From assembly GCA_012295275.1 (NCBI GenBank), contig CM022671.1, positions 14,586,956 to 14,635,455 on the forward strand: a stretch of 48,500 bases of DNA, written 5' to 3'. The notes beneath the pieces are model-generated. The model saw nothing but the letters and a program-made list of their open reading frames with translations, was not told where the DNA came from and ran no database searches. The stretch's first letter is position 1, and each line of letters opens with the position of its first letter. This document shows, in pieces, positions 9,926 to 22,232 of this stretch. The stretch comes from Chrysomallon squamiferum. Taxonomy: Eukaryota; Mollusca; Gastropoda; Neomphalida; Peltospiridae. The position numbers and the translations under genes were made by a program.

Positions 9926-12461
9926 AAACTGAAGAAACGAATAGAGTTTGATACTGTAAATTAATTTCCTTGTGTAAAAGTCATCATATACATATATATA
10001 TCGCTTATCGTGATTTGAAATATGGGCACAAGAAATTGAAAGTGGACGATATTTCTAATAGTTGCCACTATATTGGTGGCGATAATTCTTCTATTATTTT
10101 AGTTTATTTATTTATTTATTTATTTTTAAATTTTGTGGTAAAACTGTTAAAATGATATCAAGACTAGTGAAATAAAAATGTTATTTCAATCTCTATGTAT
10201 TATATACCAGAGGTTTATTTTTTTAAATTTTATTATTATAAAAAATAAATAAATAAAAATAATAATAAAAAAAAATAAAAATTATTTCTTTATATATATA
10301 TTTTACTTAACTGTTATTTGTAACAGCTACAAAGTTTAGTAAATAAAGACAAACACAGAACACAAGTGAAAGATCATGGTGACAACAGAAAGTGCATCAG
10401 TGAAACAAAGTTTCAAGGTGACTACAAGACTATTTAAATAAATAAATAACTAAATAAATAAAACACCAACCATAATTCCTTAATGAATCAACTGAAAGCA
10501 ATATTTTAATAAAATCTTAACAAAGTGTTTAAAAGTTTGACTTCAGTTAGAATTAATAGTTTTAGTTTATATTCAGTTAGTTAACTCTTATGTATTTATT
10601 AAAAACACGATTTCACAATTTTGGGAGTTTTTGTATTGCTTTCATTTTATATATATATAATTTTATTATATATATATAATAAAATGAAAGCAATACAAAA
10701 ACTCCCAAAACTGTGAAATCGTGTTTTTAATAAATAAAAATGTTTGTGTAGAAACCAGTCGTTCAACGAGTGCGGACTCGGCTCTAAGCGCCCCCACCTC
10801 GATCAGCTACCAGTCTACAGACAAGCGGAATTCAGACGAGTACAACCAAGTGGACATTTTAAAGTTGGCAGATGATGAAGCAAACGAACACGCCTATGAG
10901 AACAGCAGACGTGTGCCTGCGAAAAGTGGGCAGTCCTCACTAAATAATGTCCTCTGGGTTGCATTTCAAGATCATCCCGTAAGAAAGCACCAGCGTCCTG
11001 TAAACGAGGCCGCCGCAAACAGAAGGAAACACAGAGCCGACAGTCCACGTCCTCGAACTCGCCGCGGTCCGGCCAGGATCATTCGAGGACTGTCTCAGCT
11101 GGGCGCAGACGACACCTCCAGAAAGAAGCTGGAGGCAGTGGCTGAAATAGAGTCGGAAATAAACGAAGCTATAGAGAAGATTGCAGATAAGCTGCTCGTG
11201 CAGGGGCTGCACGCAGACAGCCGCCACGGAGATGTTGTAGACAGTGTTGTTACGAACGCCAGGAGAGCGAAAATGAATTATCGTCTTCCCCCAATAAATA
11301 ACAAAAAAAAAAAAAAAGCATCGTTTGGTATATTTGATGACTACATAGCCAATATTGAAAATCTGATTGAAATTCAAGCTTGCAAGAATTATTTCACAGG
11401 TATGAATATGTTTGTTTAAATCCTACATGACTGTGGAGGTGAGTCTCTTCGGCTCGATGCTTTACACCAACATTTTATTTTATTAGTAGTATTGGCATTA
11501 GTCGATAAAGTCAACAAATGTAATTTTATATATACTGCAGCACAGTCCATTTTAGAATTTTTGGCTGATAAATGTAGTGGTAGTAGTAGTAGTAATTGTG
11601 CTTTCTTTTAAAGTTCTTTCTTTCTTTTTGTTTGTTTGTTTATTTGTTTGGTTTTGTTTCTGGTTGTTTTTTTTTTTTTTTTTAATATTGTAATAATACT
11701 GACTAATATATTATAGATTCTATGTTGGGTCATTCGTCAAATTCGCTTGATGTGCATAATGAAGTAATGTGTTCCGCATGCAGACTAAATAAAGACTTAC
11801 TCGCAGTAAGAAACATTGTGTCTCATGACAGTAACAAATAATGTTAAGAATAATAAAAACTCGGAAAATCATTCATAATTCTGATATATTTGAATTTTTA
11901 CTTTTTAATTCATTTATTATCTTCTTTTTTTGTTGTTGTTAGCTACTTCTGATAATACGAGACGAAATTCATGAACCGATGCGGTCCATAAAATTTAAAT
12001 TTTAAAAATATCTTTGAAAGTTTAAAAGTATTTAAACCATTTGTTCTTAAAAACAAAGGAACATTTAAATCATTACAGAATTTTTTTTTTTTTTTCATTG
12101 TAGAGAAAGTCAATGTGTATGAACTGTCATCATTATCTTAATACCTTATTTCAAACGATTGTTCTTCTCTTTTTTTCTTACTTTCCTTCTATTTCTTTTA
12201 TTTTTTGTTTTTTAATTATTATTATTATTATTTATTATTTTTTTTTTTTTTTTTGTCATCTAATTTTGTTATGTATTTGCACTTTTCCTTTCTTTTTTTC
12301 TGCAGGAAACACGTGCTAACCACGAATTGTCAGATTTTAGACAACAAAGATTATTTTATGAGGGTGAAATAAGAAACATCAAAAATGAATATAGTGATGA
12401 AGTCACAAATGATGTAGACAGAATTATTGATGAAATTGAAAATAATTGGTGGTATTGCTAA
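9712..12461 (+). CDS. Unrecognised 352-residue protein (5 exons)
   Basis: Exons: 9712-9786, 10327-10417, 10752-11399, 11717-11805, 12306-12461 (TAA). Phases agree at every junction (0, 1, 1, 0), all introns are GT..AG, and the sum is 353 codons with the stop. It starts MNVNETFKNQRGDGTKN and ends IIDEIENNWWYC. The large exon 3 is rich in S, N, R, K and D, looks disordered in its first half (STSADSALSAPTSISYQ, RKHRADSPRPRTRRGP), then has a probable helix (KKLEAVAEIESEINEAIEKI). Its GC is well above its surroundings, as expected for coding sequence. An A-run at about 11301-11315 encodes a lysine run and could hide an indel, but both sides are open in the same frame. No signal peptide, membrane segment or known domain is seen. 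Poly(A) signals AATAAA follow at 12609-12614 and 12645-12650. The start is the first ATG that makes the phases work; an upstream exon cannot be excluded. Confidence 0.6.
9849..9921. repeat. (CT)n microsatellite
   Basis: CT repeat with one interruption in intron 1 of the + strand gene, hence (CU)n in its pre-mRNA. Confidence 0.95.
10593..10736. repeat. Long near-perfect inverted repeat (hairpin)
   Basis: Two arms of about 70 nt (10593-10663 and 10666-10736) match as reverse complements, with one substitution (CACAATTTTGGG versus CACAGTTTTGGG) and a 3-nt bulge in the central TA run. There is almost no loop. It lies in intron 2 of the + gene and ends 15 nt before the exon at 10752. It could be a small inverted-repeat (MITE-like) element, although no target duplication was identified. 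Confidence 0.85.
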
Positions 12462-13320
12462 AACTAAAAATTGCTAAAAAGAAATAGATGATTACATAAA
12501 AACATTCAACATTCATATTGATAAAAAAAAAAAAGAGAGTATATTTTAGAAACCTCCCTAACACACAAACTATTATTAAGTATCAACCAACACTGGAAAA
12601 AAAGAATCAATAAAAAATATATTTAACTTTTAATATTTACTGTAAATAAATGTTTTACATCTTTTTTGTAACAAATTTTATACTTTATTTCAATCATAAA
12701 GTATTTATTGAATATTTTGTATTAATTTTCATTATTAAAGTTCCTAATTATTGTTTTATTTGTGGTGACTCGTTTTTGCTTTAAATAAAACCTAACAATA
12801 AAATAGCAACAACAGAATTTTTCGTTTTATCATTTCAGTCACTTGAAAAGTTGTCACGGCGTCATTTTATATACCGTTTTTATTTTTTTGACAAGATGTT
12901 TTGATATATATGTAAAATTGATACAGTTGTATTTTTCCCGTACAGATCAGTTTCCAATCGCCCTATCAGCTAATCTACATAATCATTATAGTAATGACTG
13001 CTTAAAAACAGCTGAAACAAATAATTGCTTTATCCTAATTTTTATTAATAGGATATATGAAAAAACAGAATAAAGTGATCCGAAAATTCACAATTGCAAA
13101 ACCGGTTTAGGTAAAATCATAAATTTAAAGGCGCGGACTTTGTAACTAGTTTCCCATGTGCAGTATCTCAGTACTGCCCATCGGACCACTTATAAGTATC
13201 AATAAGTGTGTCTCCATACCGATGATTATATATGAATATTTACAAAGAAAATACTCTACCCTAGCAGAACGAAGATATACTATAAACGTCTGACAATAGG
13301 AGAAACGCCATGCAAATCTG
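12462..13320. other. 3' flank of the 352-residue gene
   Basis: AT-rich, with AATAAA signals at 12609-12614 and 12645-12650. A 76-codon open frame near 12843-13073 has no coding character. From about 13146 the sequence begins to resemble the flanking satellite (AGTATCTCAGTACTG, GAAGATATACTATA). Confidence 0.45.
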
Positions 13321-13324
13321 ACCA

Positions 13325-13945
13325 CAGTATAAAGAAACACCGTGCTGCTCTAATTCCAGTAGAAGGAAACACCACATTGGTCTAATTCCAGTAGAAAGAA
13401 ACACCACGTTGGTCTAATTCCAGTAGAAAGAAACACCACGTTGGTCTAATTCCAGAAGAAAGAAACACCACGTTGGTCTAATTCCAGTATAAAGAAACAC
13501 CGTGCTGCTCTAATTCCAGTAGAAGGAAACACCACATTGGTCTAATTCCAGTAGAAAGAAACACCACATTGGTCTAATTCCAGTAGAAAGAAACACCACG
13601 TTGGTCTAATTCCAGTAGAAGGAAACACCACATTGGTCTAATTCCAGTAGAAAGAAACACCACATTGGTCTAATTCCAGTAGAAAGAAACACCACGTTGG
13701 TCTAATTCCAGTAGAAAGAAACAACACGTTGGTCTAATTCCAGTATAAAGAAACACCGTGCTGCTCTAATTCCAGTAGAAGGAAACACCACATTGGTCTA
13801 ATTCCAGTAGAAAGAAACACCACGTTGGTCTAATTCCAGTAGAAAGAAACACCGTGCTGCTCTAATTCCAGTAGAAGGAAACACCACATTGGTCTAATTC
13901 CAGTAGAAGGAAACACCACATTGGTCTAATTCCAGTAGAAAGGAA
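13325..13945. repeat. 32-bp minisatellite, about 19 copies
   Basis: Tandem units of AGAAACACCACGTTGGTC plus TAATTCCAGTAGAA repeat every 32 nt. Three unit variants occur: CACGTTGG, CACATTGG and CGTGCTGC. The CGTGCTGC variant appears near 13341, 13501, 13757 and 13853, spacings of 5, 8 and 3 units, so blocks of units were amplified together. Because 32 is not a multiple of three, the array has no constant coding frame. Confidence 0.95.
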
Positions 13946-14200
13946 ATATGCTATATTTATTTGACTCCAGTACAAAGAAGATACTCTATACTGGTATGGA
14001 TCACGTGCAAAGAAATTATACTGTATTAGTATGGACCAAGTACCAATAAAATATGTTCTACTGACCTGACTCCAGTTCAGAGAAGATATACTGCAATGAT
14101 CTGACAACTGTACAAAGAAGATAAACTAATAACTATACAGCTCTGTCTCCAGTCATAGAAGATACATCAGACTAGTACAAATAGGATATACCATACATGT
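13946..14200. repeat. Diverged satellite flank
   Basis: Degenerate units with the theme AGAAGATATACT...TGGTCTGACTCCAGTACAA extend the array at a longer, irregular period of about 36-40 nt. A similar flank occurs on the left at about 13240-13325. They look like older relatives of the 32-bp unit. Confidence 0.7.
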
Positions 14201-16150
14201 ACGATAATTTATGAAATAATAGAACAATAAAAGGACAATAAATTATTGTTATAAATATTAGTAGCCATAGAAACGTGTTCCAGTTCTTGGCAAGAGGAAG
14301 ATGAATGATAATAACAAAATGAATTTATGGAATTTAATTTGTGCCAGAATATGTACATTTCACCTATTATGATGTACCTAATTTCTTTTCGTTTTCTTAA
14401 AAACAATATATACCAGTAAGAAGAAGAAGAAGAAGAATTAATAATAATAATAATAACTTAATTCATAGCAAATACTGTGGTATTGTTCGTGTCAGCACAT
14501 TCAATGTAAACGTGATGATATTCCTGTTTATCTTTTTAAACATTCACTGTGGAATAATAATTATTATTATTATAAATGCTTTTATTTCATTTTCAGATAA
14601 TACAGACAAATCAGAAAATCGACATCATTATAAAATAGTATTTCTCTTTAATACATTCTTCTTTTGAACATAAAAACAAATAAAATAAATTAAGGTATCC
14701 TGTGTGATATTAAAATAAATAAATAAATAAATTATTTACTTGTCACGAATGGCATACATACGAGTTCAGGACCATGGGCATCCAGTCAAAGAATGAAATA
14801 AAAATTAAGCTTTTTAGATTTGAAATTATGTTCAAAAGCTGCCCAGCAGTTCCGCAAGCTAGTGTTAATGTGGATCTGTGTTTTAATAGGCATTACTGTA
14901 TTCTATCTCAAATTGTGAAAGGTCATTCACGCTATTTTTAAGACAACGTACTTTCCATTTATAAATCACGCCTTTAAACCTGCAACAAAATGCAAATGAT
15001 AAAATACGTATTGCATTTTGAAAAAAACTGAGTTATTGTAAGATATTTTATTTAAGTCAGCAGAAGTGTTGAGACAGATGAAAACTCGGATGTGAAAAAA
15101 AATTCGAAGCTTCATCCATCTTGTTTTTCTGACCTTGCTTCTTCTATCGTTAATTAAGAATGTATAAGGACTTTGACTAACTTTAAGAGAGGATCACGAA
15201 AGTGGGTTAATTATTTTAGGTCGTAAATTAAGGGATTTTATAAACCTGATTCCCAAAGCCTTTCAGACCGATGGAATGTTTCCAAAAGCAATCAATTTTA
15301 TATGGATGCTTAAATACATCTATGAATATCACTATTTTAAAGGTTATTTTATTTATTTATTTATTATTAAATCATTGGAATATCAGACAGAAGTTCCGCT
15401 GTGGGTGAATTCCCAAGATCAAAATTACACGCTAATTTACTTTATCTTTAAAAGCAGAATAATATAAAATATAACTTTATAATGTTTGAGGAATTTCTTA
15501 TAAAGACGTAACTAAAAATTCGAAAATAAAGCAGTAAAAATATTATTATTTTTTATTTTTTAAATCGTAAATATCAAAAAAGGTCGATTTCGCTGAACAG
15601 ATCTATCTGCTTTTACATTCTGCATTGTATTTGAAATATAGCGCTAGTGCTCGAGCCATGAAAAATGATGCCTCAGGAACGACAACTCTATATGGCCGTC
15701 TGCAGAAGTAAACAGCCAATTAACGAACGACAACTCTTACTAGGAATGATCTTGTGTGCTTATGTCGACTGAAACAGGCCAAAACCATAACGTAATTCAT
15801 GAATTCTACATGTAATAAGGTCTTCATAAAAAGAAAAAAGATTTGAACAGATATGAAAATTTAACAAGATTATCTCTTGAAATAAGTTTTTTGGTGACTT
15901 GTGCTTGACCTTTTTTTTAAAAACTCAAGTTATAATTCCTACATTCAGTGTGTGGATTTTTGACAACTTTGAAATGCAGCATCTGTATCTATTTTTAAAG
16001 ATATCTTGATTTTTGTTTTGTTTCCCCTCAGGAATTGAATGTTTTTCAACTGGTATAAAATATACTTTAATTTTAAGAATAAAGATCAGAATTTAAAGTT
16101 TCAGCTATAATTATAATTCCAGTATTAATCAAAAACGAAAAACTGAAATA
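14201..16150. other. AT-rich intergenic spacer
   Basis: Contains short (AAG)n and (AAT)n tracts near 14419-14455 and an AAAT run at about 14711-14731. A 55-codon + open frame starts at an ATG near 14775 (MGIQSKNEIKIKLF..) with no support. Nothing else could be assigned. Confidence 0.45.
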
Positions 16151-17375
16151 GGGTTTCAAAACCTATACTCTCTTTATTGACAGAATTTTGATATGTGTAC
16201 AAAATGAAGACAAACAATTTGACTGCAAATAAATGAATAGACAGATACAGCAGGGATGGTGTAATGAAAATAATGATAAAGAATTTTTAAGTAACCACAT
16301 TAACTTCTACTGATAAAGAAACTGAAATAAATACCTGAAAAATCCATAATAATTATTTCTATGATTGCTCTTATTTATAGTCTCTAGGACTAAGCAAAAT
16401 TAAAAAAGAAATTGAAAATAATAATTATAAAATAAAGCACCATCATGTTTTACATCAATGTATTTGAAGAAAAAGCATCCACAGTATCAGATATTATTTA
16501 TCAATGAGATGAAATTTCACTTAGAAATTTGTTTATATCAAAATATAATTAACATGTATGTGAATACAGATGATTACTGCAAATCATGTTAATTCTTTTA
16601 CTATTTTAAAATTTATGGCACACTAAATAAATTATGTTCAAAAAGTTACAGAGAAAACACTAAGGTCTATTATAGGCTGATTTACTCTCAGTAGATATTA
16701 ATTAAAAAAACATTACAGTCATTTTGTCAGGAGTAATAATCTGTATTGAAATCTCTTCAACTGTGGCATAATATAATTCAATTTTGATAAATATGAAAAA
16801 TACTGCTTTTAAGTTATATAAAATGACTAAAGAGAAAATACATTTCTAAAGATTTTAAAGAACACATTATTAATTCTGAAAGTCACAGACACATTGCAAT
16901 CTGTTTTGATCAATATGAAAAGCACTATTTAGAAATTATATAAAATGATTAAAGCAAAAAACTACATTTCTAAAGACCTTATAGAAAAAATATTAATTCT
17001 TAAAGGCATTAAACCTCTGATGTATTGTAATCCAATTTTGATCAGTATGAAACTTATATAAAAGTATCAAAGATACATTTCTAGAGACTTTAAATAACAC
17101 AATATTCATTAATAAAGATAAAGACCTGCTTCAAATACAATATTAAATTGGCACACACTATGTGAATAAGTATAAAATTATAGAGTAAAGTAAAGAGAAT
17201 ACAAATATAAACTAGTATTATCAATAGTCTTACCAGAATAACCTATTGAATTACATTCCTTTTAGCATTTCTGACAAAAACAGGGATTTGTTTGTGTTTA
17301 TTAAAGCTACAGTGATACTTCTACTGTTGACTCGATCTTCACATAACACATGAATAAACACAAAAAAGATTCTGC
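16151..17375 (-). other. C1QBP: 3' UTR of C1QBP with degenerate internal repeats
   Basis: Downstream of the TGA at 17378-17376 the minus strand has AATAAA complements at 17297-17302 and 16173-16178, allowing a short (about 80 nt) or long (about 1.2 kb) 3' UTR. The interior holds three diverged units of about 120-130 nt sharing TTTTGAT.A.TATGAAA, TTATATAAAA and TACATTTCTA.AGA, beginning near 16782, 16903 and 17035. The long form is inferred. Confidence 0.45.
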
Positions 17376-20300
17376 TCAGTCTTTCTTGGAAAAAGAATTC
17401 AGATTTTTGAGAAATTCCAAATATTTTTCATGTTCTTTTGCTGTGCTGAACTCCATAAGATCATTGATGAATTCATCATTAATTCCTCTTTCATCCAGAA
17501 GATCCATCAACAGATCATATAAGTTCTATAAATAAAACAGAATGTTCATTAAATTCAAACAGTAAACCTTTTTTTTTAAATTACATCCAAGCAATATTTT
17601 CTAAGGTATCATTTAAAAATTAGATTCAGCTCAGCTATTTAGTGACTTGCATAGGAACAAATGCCAGAACACAGAGCATCAAAACATTTGTTTCAAAATA
17701 GACTTGGTTAATTTGGACTCAGTTATGTTTAACTAATATTCTGTAAAGCTTAAAAACAAAATTTTTAAATTAATATACCCCATCCATAGTTTCTGCTGAC
17801 ATTGTGTAGATTGATTCCTTCCATTCACCTTGGTGTAACGTAACATCCTGAATTTCAAACTGATCAACTGAAAACAATAAAAAGATATTAGAAGAAATCA
17901 TTTATACATGGCATAAAATAAAAATAAAATTGGTGCGGAACAAGAAGCAAACTGCAGCTGATATATATATAGCAGCCATAATGAAAAACTATCAAACTAG
18001 ACAATACACTAATTAGATCTACCTGTTTTTTTAACAATATTGAAGGAAGATCAATGAAGTAATTATTCTTGAAATTTGTATTTGAAAATTGAATAAACAT
18101 TACCTATAGTCTCTTCAGTTTGTCCCTGTGTGTCTGGTTCCATCTCATCTGTGTTTGTAAACATGCACTGAAATGCAAGAATATCGCCAGACCCTTTGCT
18201 GATGTCTACACGGAATGGAGGTTTGGAAACCATCTACAATGTTTAGAAAAAACAGTTCAATGCGTTTATTTTCACTTTCCGGTCAAGCTTATTTTTCATA
18301 ATGTATCTAAAGTTTATGGAAAATTATTCTATTTACAGTTGAGGATGATAGCTTTAACAGCTTCACAACAATAACTAGAATAAAGACTAAAGTATCTGTG
18401 TTCTATTTTGGACAATTAATTAATTTCATTTTTGTCAGGTTAATTTTTGAAAAAGTTAATAATTCTCAGTTCTAATAATATTCACTTGTGAACAAAATAA
18501 AACTTAACTTCTTGTTTATATAGAAAAGAGTTTCCATTCATGGCATATCAGGTTGTATTATAATGCATTTAAATGTACCAGCCAACGGATAGCATGTGTA
18601 TATGTGGTGCTATATCCAAGATGATTGTTTAACATTAGTGCAAGTGGAACTGGAACTGTATGATTAAAATTTTAAATGTAAGAAAATGCACTAACATGAA
18701 TATCATCCCCCTCCTGGGCTCCAGGTACTGGCTGATCTGCATCTGCTGAACCATTTAGATTAAATGTTACTTTAATTCTGAAGAAAAACAAATTAAATAT
18801 TACCAATATTCTTCTTCTTTTTTTTTGACAACACTGAAAATGAATCAAATTAATAAATTTGTATTTCATTAAAAACATATAAAATCATCACCAAACCTAC
18901 ATAAATTCTGACATGTATGCCAAGACGTAACTAATAGAGAAATAAAATGGTAGTGTTCAAACAAAAATAATTCGTTGTTATTTAATCTTAATTGTTAGCA
19001 GTGATTAATAGCTGGCCAATAACCTTGATGTATAAATAGTTTTATTAAACTATTTCTTTGTAGGATCACGTGTAAACTTCAAGATGCCATATAACTGCCT
19101 AATCTGAACTACAATAAAAGTTGACAATATCCAGGCATTAAAAAAATGTGCTGTGATGTACCCAGCATTCTGTTATGACCCAATGTGCTGTCATTATTTA
19201 AAGTATACAGGATTTTAATGTTCAGTTATGAAGAAATGAACTTCAAGATTCAAAGTGCTATACTGCAAAGATTGTAACTCAGTAAAATAATTATTTTATT
19301 ACTGATGTATTATAAAAATAAATGATTATTAACACCTCACTTACATATTTCAGAATGTCACAGACATTTGTAAACACTTTTTGAGGAAGACAATTATACT
19401 AACAGTATTCTGAGAGATTTTTGTGATTTCTAACTTCATTATTGAATTTATTCAAATATCAAAAGAAATAATATTAACAATTATATATTATAATCTATAC
19501 TCTTACTTTTCATTCCCCATTGTTTTTGTAAGAGTGAAATCACAGCCATCACTGGAAACATCAAAGTCTTTCATGGTAGGCATACCAACTTTTGTCTGTG
19601 CACTCTTCTCTTCCAGTTCTATTTCTTTGTCCAAAAATTTTGACAATTCTTTGTCCACTGCAAAAATTGAAGATATACAATTTAAATTAAGAACTGTTAA
19701 TGAAAACTGAATATTTTTTTAAATACTGAAATGAGATGACAGTAGTTGTGTCAAAAAGTATTACAAGTGAAACAATGTGTACAGAAAATATATATTCCAG
19801 AAATAATATATTATGTATGAAATTGGTGAATTGAGGTTTTTCAACATTTCCAAAAATATGTTAACAATGATAAGGTTAAGCTGTTATTTAATGTACACTA
19901 TGATAAAAACAGTCTACTACTAAGCAGTATAGAATGATGAAATTATTCCTGAAAGAAGCAACATTCTCAAGGAAAATAGGTGGTGACCAATTAAAAATCT
20001 AAAAATAAATAAATAAATAGTCAGTGACAGCCACAAAATTGTGTAATTTCTACAATCTCAATAGACACTTGTCTGGAAGTTGAGTAACATTGAATGATTG
20101 TACAAATTGGTTTACCTGACCAGTTTGAAAAGCGAAAGTGGAATTATTCAGTTTTATATGCCCTTTTTGCATACGAACTAGCAGTAAAATACTGAGTAAA
20201 TATTAATAAATAGTTTCTTTATAAATTATACCTACCCTCGGTATGAAGCTTGGAGACTGACATTGACTGTAATGGCAAAAATGCCCGTGTATTAAATAAA

Positions 20301-20452
20301 TTCTTAACTTGACAAGTACTACGAATATTATTTGAACTGTGTAGACATTGTGTTCGTGCTTTCTGGACTCCTTGCTTTAACATCCGCAAGTTAGTCTTGC
20401 CGGTAAGCGTTGATGATACTAAGGAGAAGCATTTTCTGAACATCGCTGCCAT
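17376..20452 (-). CDS. C1QBP: Complement C1q-binding protein / p32, mitochondrial (MAM33 family), 6 exons
   Basis: Exons (minus): 20452-20236, 19657-19507, 18777-18696, 18233-18104, 17867-17779, 17525-17376. All junctions are GT..AG and in phase, giving 272 residues against about 280 in vertebrate C1QBP. Residues 1-72 are a targeting sequence rich in K/R/S and almost free of acids (MAAMFRKCFSLVSSTLTGKT..), as expected for matrix import. The MAM33 domain follows: KELSKFLDKEIELEEK, TMKDFDVSSDGCDFTLTK, VTFNLNGSADADQP, PPFRVDISKGSGDILAFQC, LHQGEWKESIYTM, then LYDLLMDLLDERGINDEFI and EHEKYLEFLRNLNSF-type ending with helical pairing residues. p32 forms an acidic trimeric ring in the mitochondrial matrix and supports mitochondrial translation; a cell-surface C1q-binding role is known in vertebrates. 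The start is the first ATG after a long basic leader; an upstream in-frame stretch has no ATG. An NRF1-type palindrome lies 36 nt upstream. Confidence 0.95.
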
Positions 20453-20487
20453 GATTGATGCAATCGGAAAACGTGGTTTTACCAGAG

Positions 20488-20497
20488 GCGCATGCGC
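20488..20497. promoter_or_regulatory. NRF1-type palindrome in the C1QBP promoter
   Basis: GCGCATGCGC is an exact core NRF1 (nuclear respiratory factor 1) palindrome, 36 nt upstream of the C1QBP ATG. NRF1 drives many nuclear genes for mitochondrial proteins, so the site fits the gene; binding is inferred. Confidence 0.55.
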
Positions 20498-22196
20498 ATC
20501 AGAAAGGAAATAGTGAAATTTCGTCAAGAATCAAAAGCAGGGGATGCCAAACTGACTCCTATGGTCTTGAATATCCTAACGCTCTTCTAGTATTAGCGAA
20601 ATATGCTGAATTTGGAAGAAAGAGGAGACATAATATTCAACCTTCCAAGCCTTATGTAAATAGTGTATTAAAAAACCATCAAGCCCACCCTTCATATTAA
20701 AAATAAATTTTAGTTCCAATATTAATGTCATGTCGCTTGATTAACATACAATACAGAATCATCAAAGTGATTGGTGAGATAAAAGCTTTGCCAGCCGCTG
20801 CTCTTAAGGGTTGTAGTTTATTTTCAAATACCTGTGGGTCATTTATATATGTACAGTGTTTTATTAATATGATTGACAATATATAACTGACCAAAAATAA
20901 AATAGTTCGTAATAATAATAATAAAAGATGAGATAAGAAATCCATTTATAATAGATGATGATATAAATTGTTCGCCTTAAACCTTACATATTCATTCCTT
21001 AAATCTTCTCATACCCAAAACTGAGGGAAGAAAAAAAAATTCCTACATTATCGTCACATAGCGAAACTGTCGTGGATGTAGATCCAATAAAGATACATTA
21101 TCATTATGTACAGTGGACCTTCGATGTTATTATTTACTTGTTTTTTAAATTTTTATCTTTATTATTATTTTTATTTTTTTATTTTTATTAATATTTTATT
21201 AAAATTCGTAATAATCGTGAATTTGTTTTATTTGGTTTTTTGTTGTTTTGTTATTTGATTTTTCTTCTTTTGTTGTTTATTTGATTTTTTGTGGGGGGGG
21301 TCTTGTTTTGTTTTTTTGGTTGCTTTATTTATTTATTTGTGTGTTTTTTTACCAACCGGAAGTCGAGACGTATTATTACACGGTTTTATGACCAATGCGC
21401 TGTCTTGTTTATATTTTACAATGACAAGAAGAAATGAAAATGAAAGAAAAGACAAAAAAAAAAAAAAAAAAATTGAATGTGAATATAATATACAAGTTAA
21501 ATATTTTAGTAAAAATATCCATGCAGCAATGAATATATATTTTAAAAATATATATTTATTAATCTATTATTTTGATTTTATAATATAATTAAAAAAATTT
21601 ATGAAAATTTAAATTGTGTTCGAAATTGTTGTATTAACTATATAGTATATTATATATTTTTTGTATTCTTTTGAGATTACAAATTTCAATCAATCAAATA
21701 TGGGTGGCGGACAGAATCACTGGACATTTACTCATAAAGACTTGTGACAATATAAACAATTAAACATCCAGTTAGTATTTGTCGATCTTTTTAATTTTCT
21801 ATTTATGGTTTTACGTCATTAGTTTTGTTTACTTTCACTCTCAGTGTTACGCCATTTATTGAGAAATGCCGAGTAAGTGACTGTCGAGCCAGTCGGTGAT
21901 GGAGTAGAGTAAACACTAAACATAATAATTTTGCATATAATTATTTTGTGTTACGGAAGTTAATCTCAGAAGGTTTGTTATTGTTGTTGTTTTTCATCAT
22001 TTATATTTTATTTATTGAAGACCAGTGTTTGTAAAATTGCAAGAAATGCTTACGGTCAGTTTGTAAAGATTCTCATTACGATTAACAGTAGACAGTACTG
22101 TACAGTAGTGTGTCTAAGACTGAGTTACAGTGAGTAGTCCGAGTAGATTCATTCAGTGGATAATATTAATAATCATAAGGCTGGAAATAATAATCC

Positions 22197-22232
<36 letters not shown>

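Noticed and set aside
10815-11377. Minus-strand open frames opposite the large exon of the 352-residue gene
   Set aside because: They are antisense shadows of a GC-richer coding exon. The + strand model has matching splice phases on both sides.
11400-11437. Alternative donor GGAG|GTGAGT at 11437/11438 for exon 3 of the same gene
   Set aside because: Reading on to it passes an in-frame TAA; CAG|GTATGA at 11399 leads to a phase-compatible next exon.
13325-13945. CRISPR-like array
   Set aside because: The 32-nt units are contiguous with no unique spacers and lie in an animal genome; it is a minisatellite.
14775-14942. 55-codon + open frame (MGIQSKNEIKIKLF..)
   Set aside because: No splice signals, homology or neighbouring exons; it is consistent with chance.
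20455-20700. 81-codon + open frame over the C1QBP promoter
   Set aside because: It overlaps the promoter and start of C1QBP antisense, has no splice or homology support, and shows no domain.
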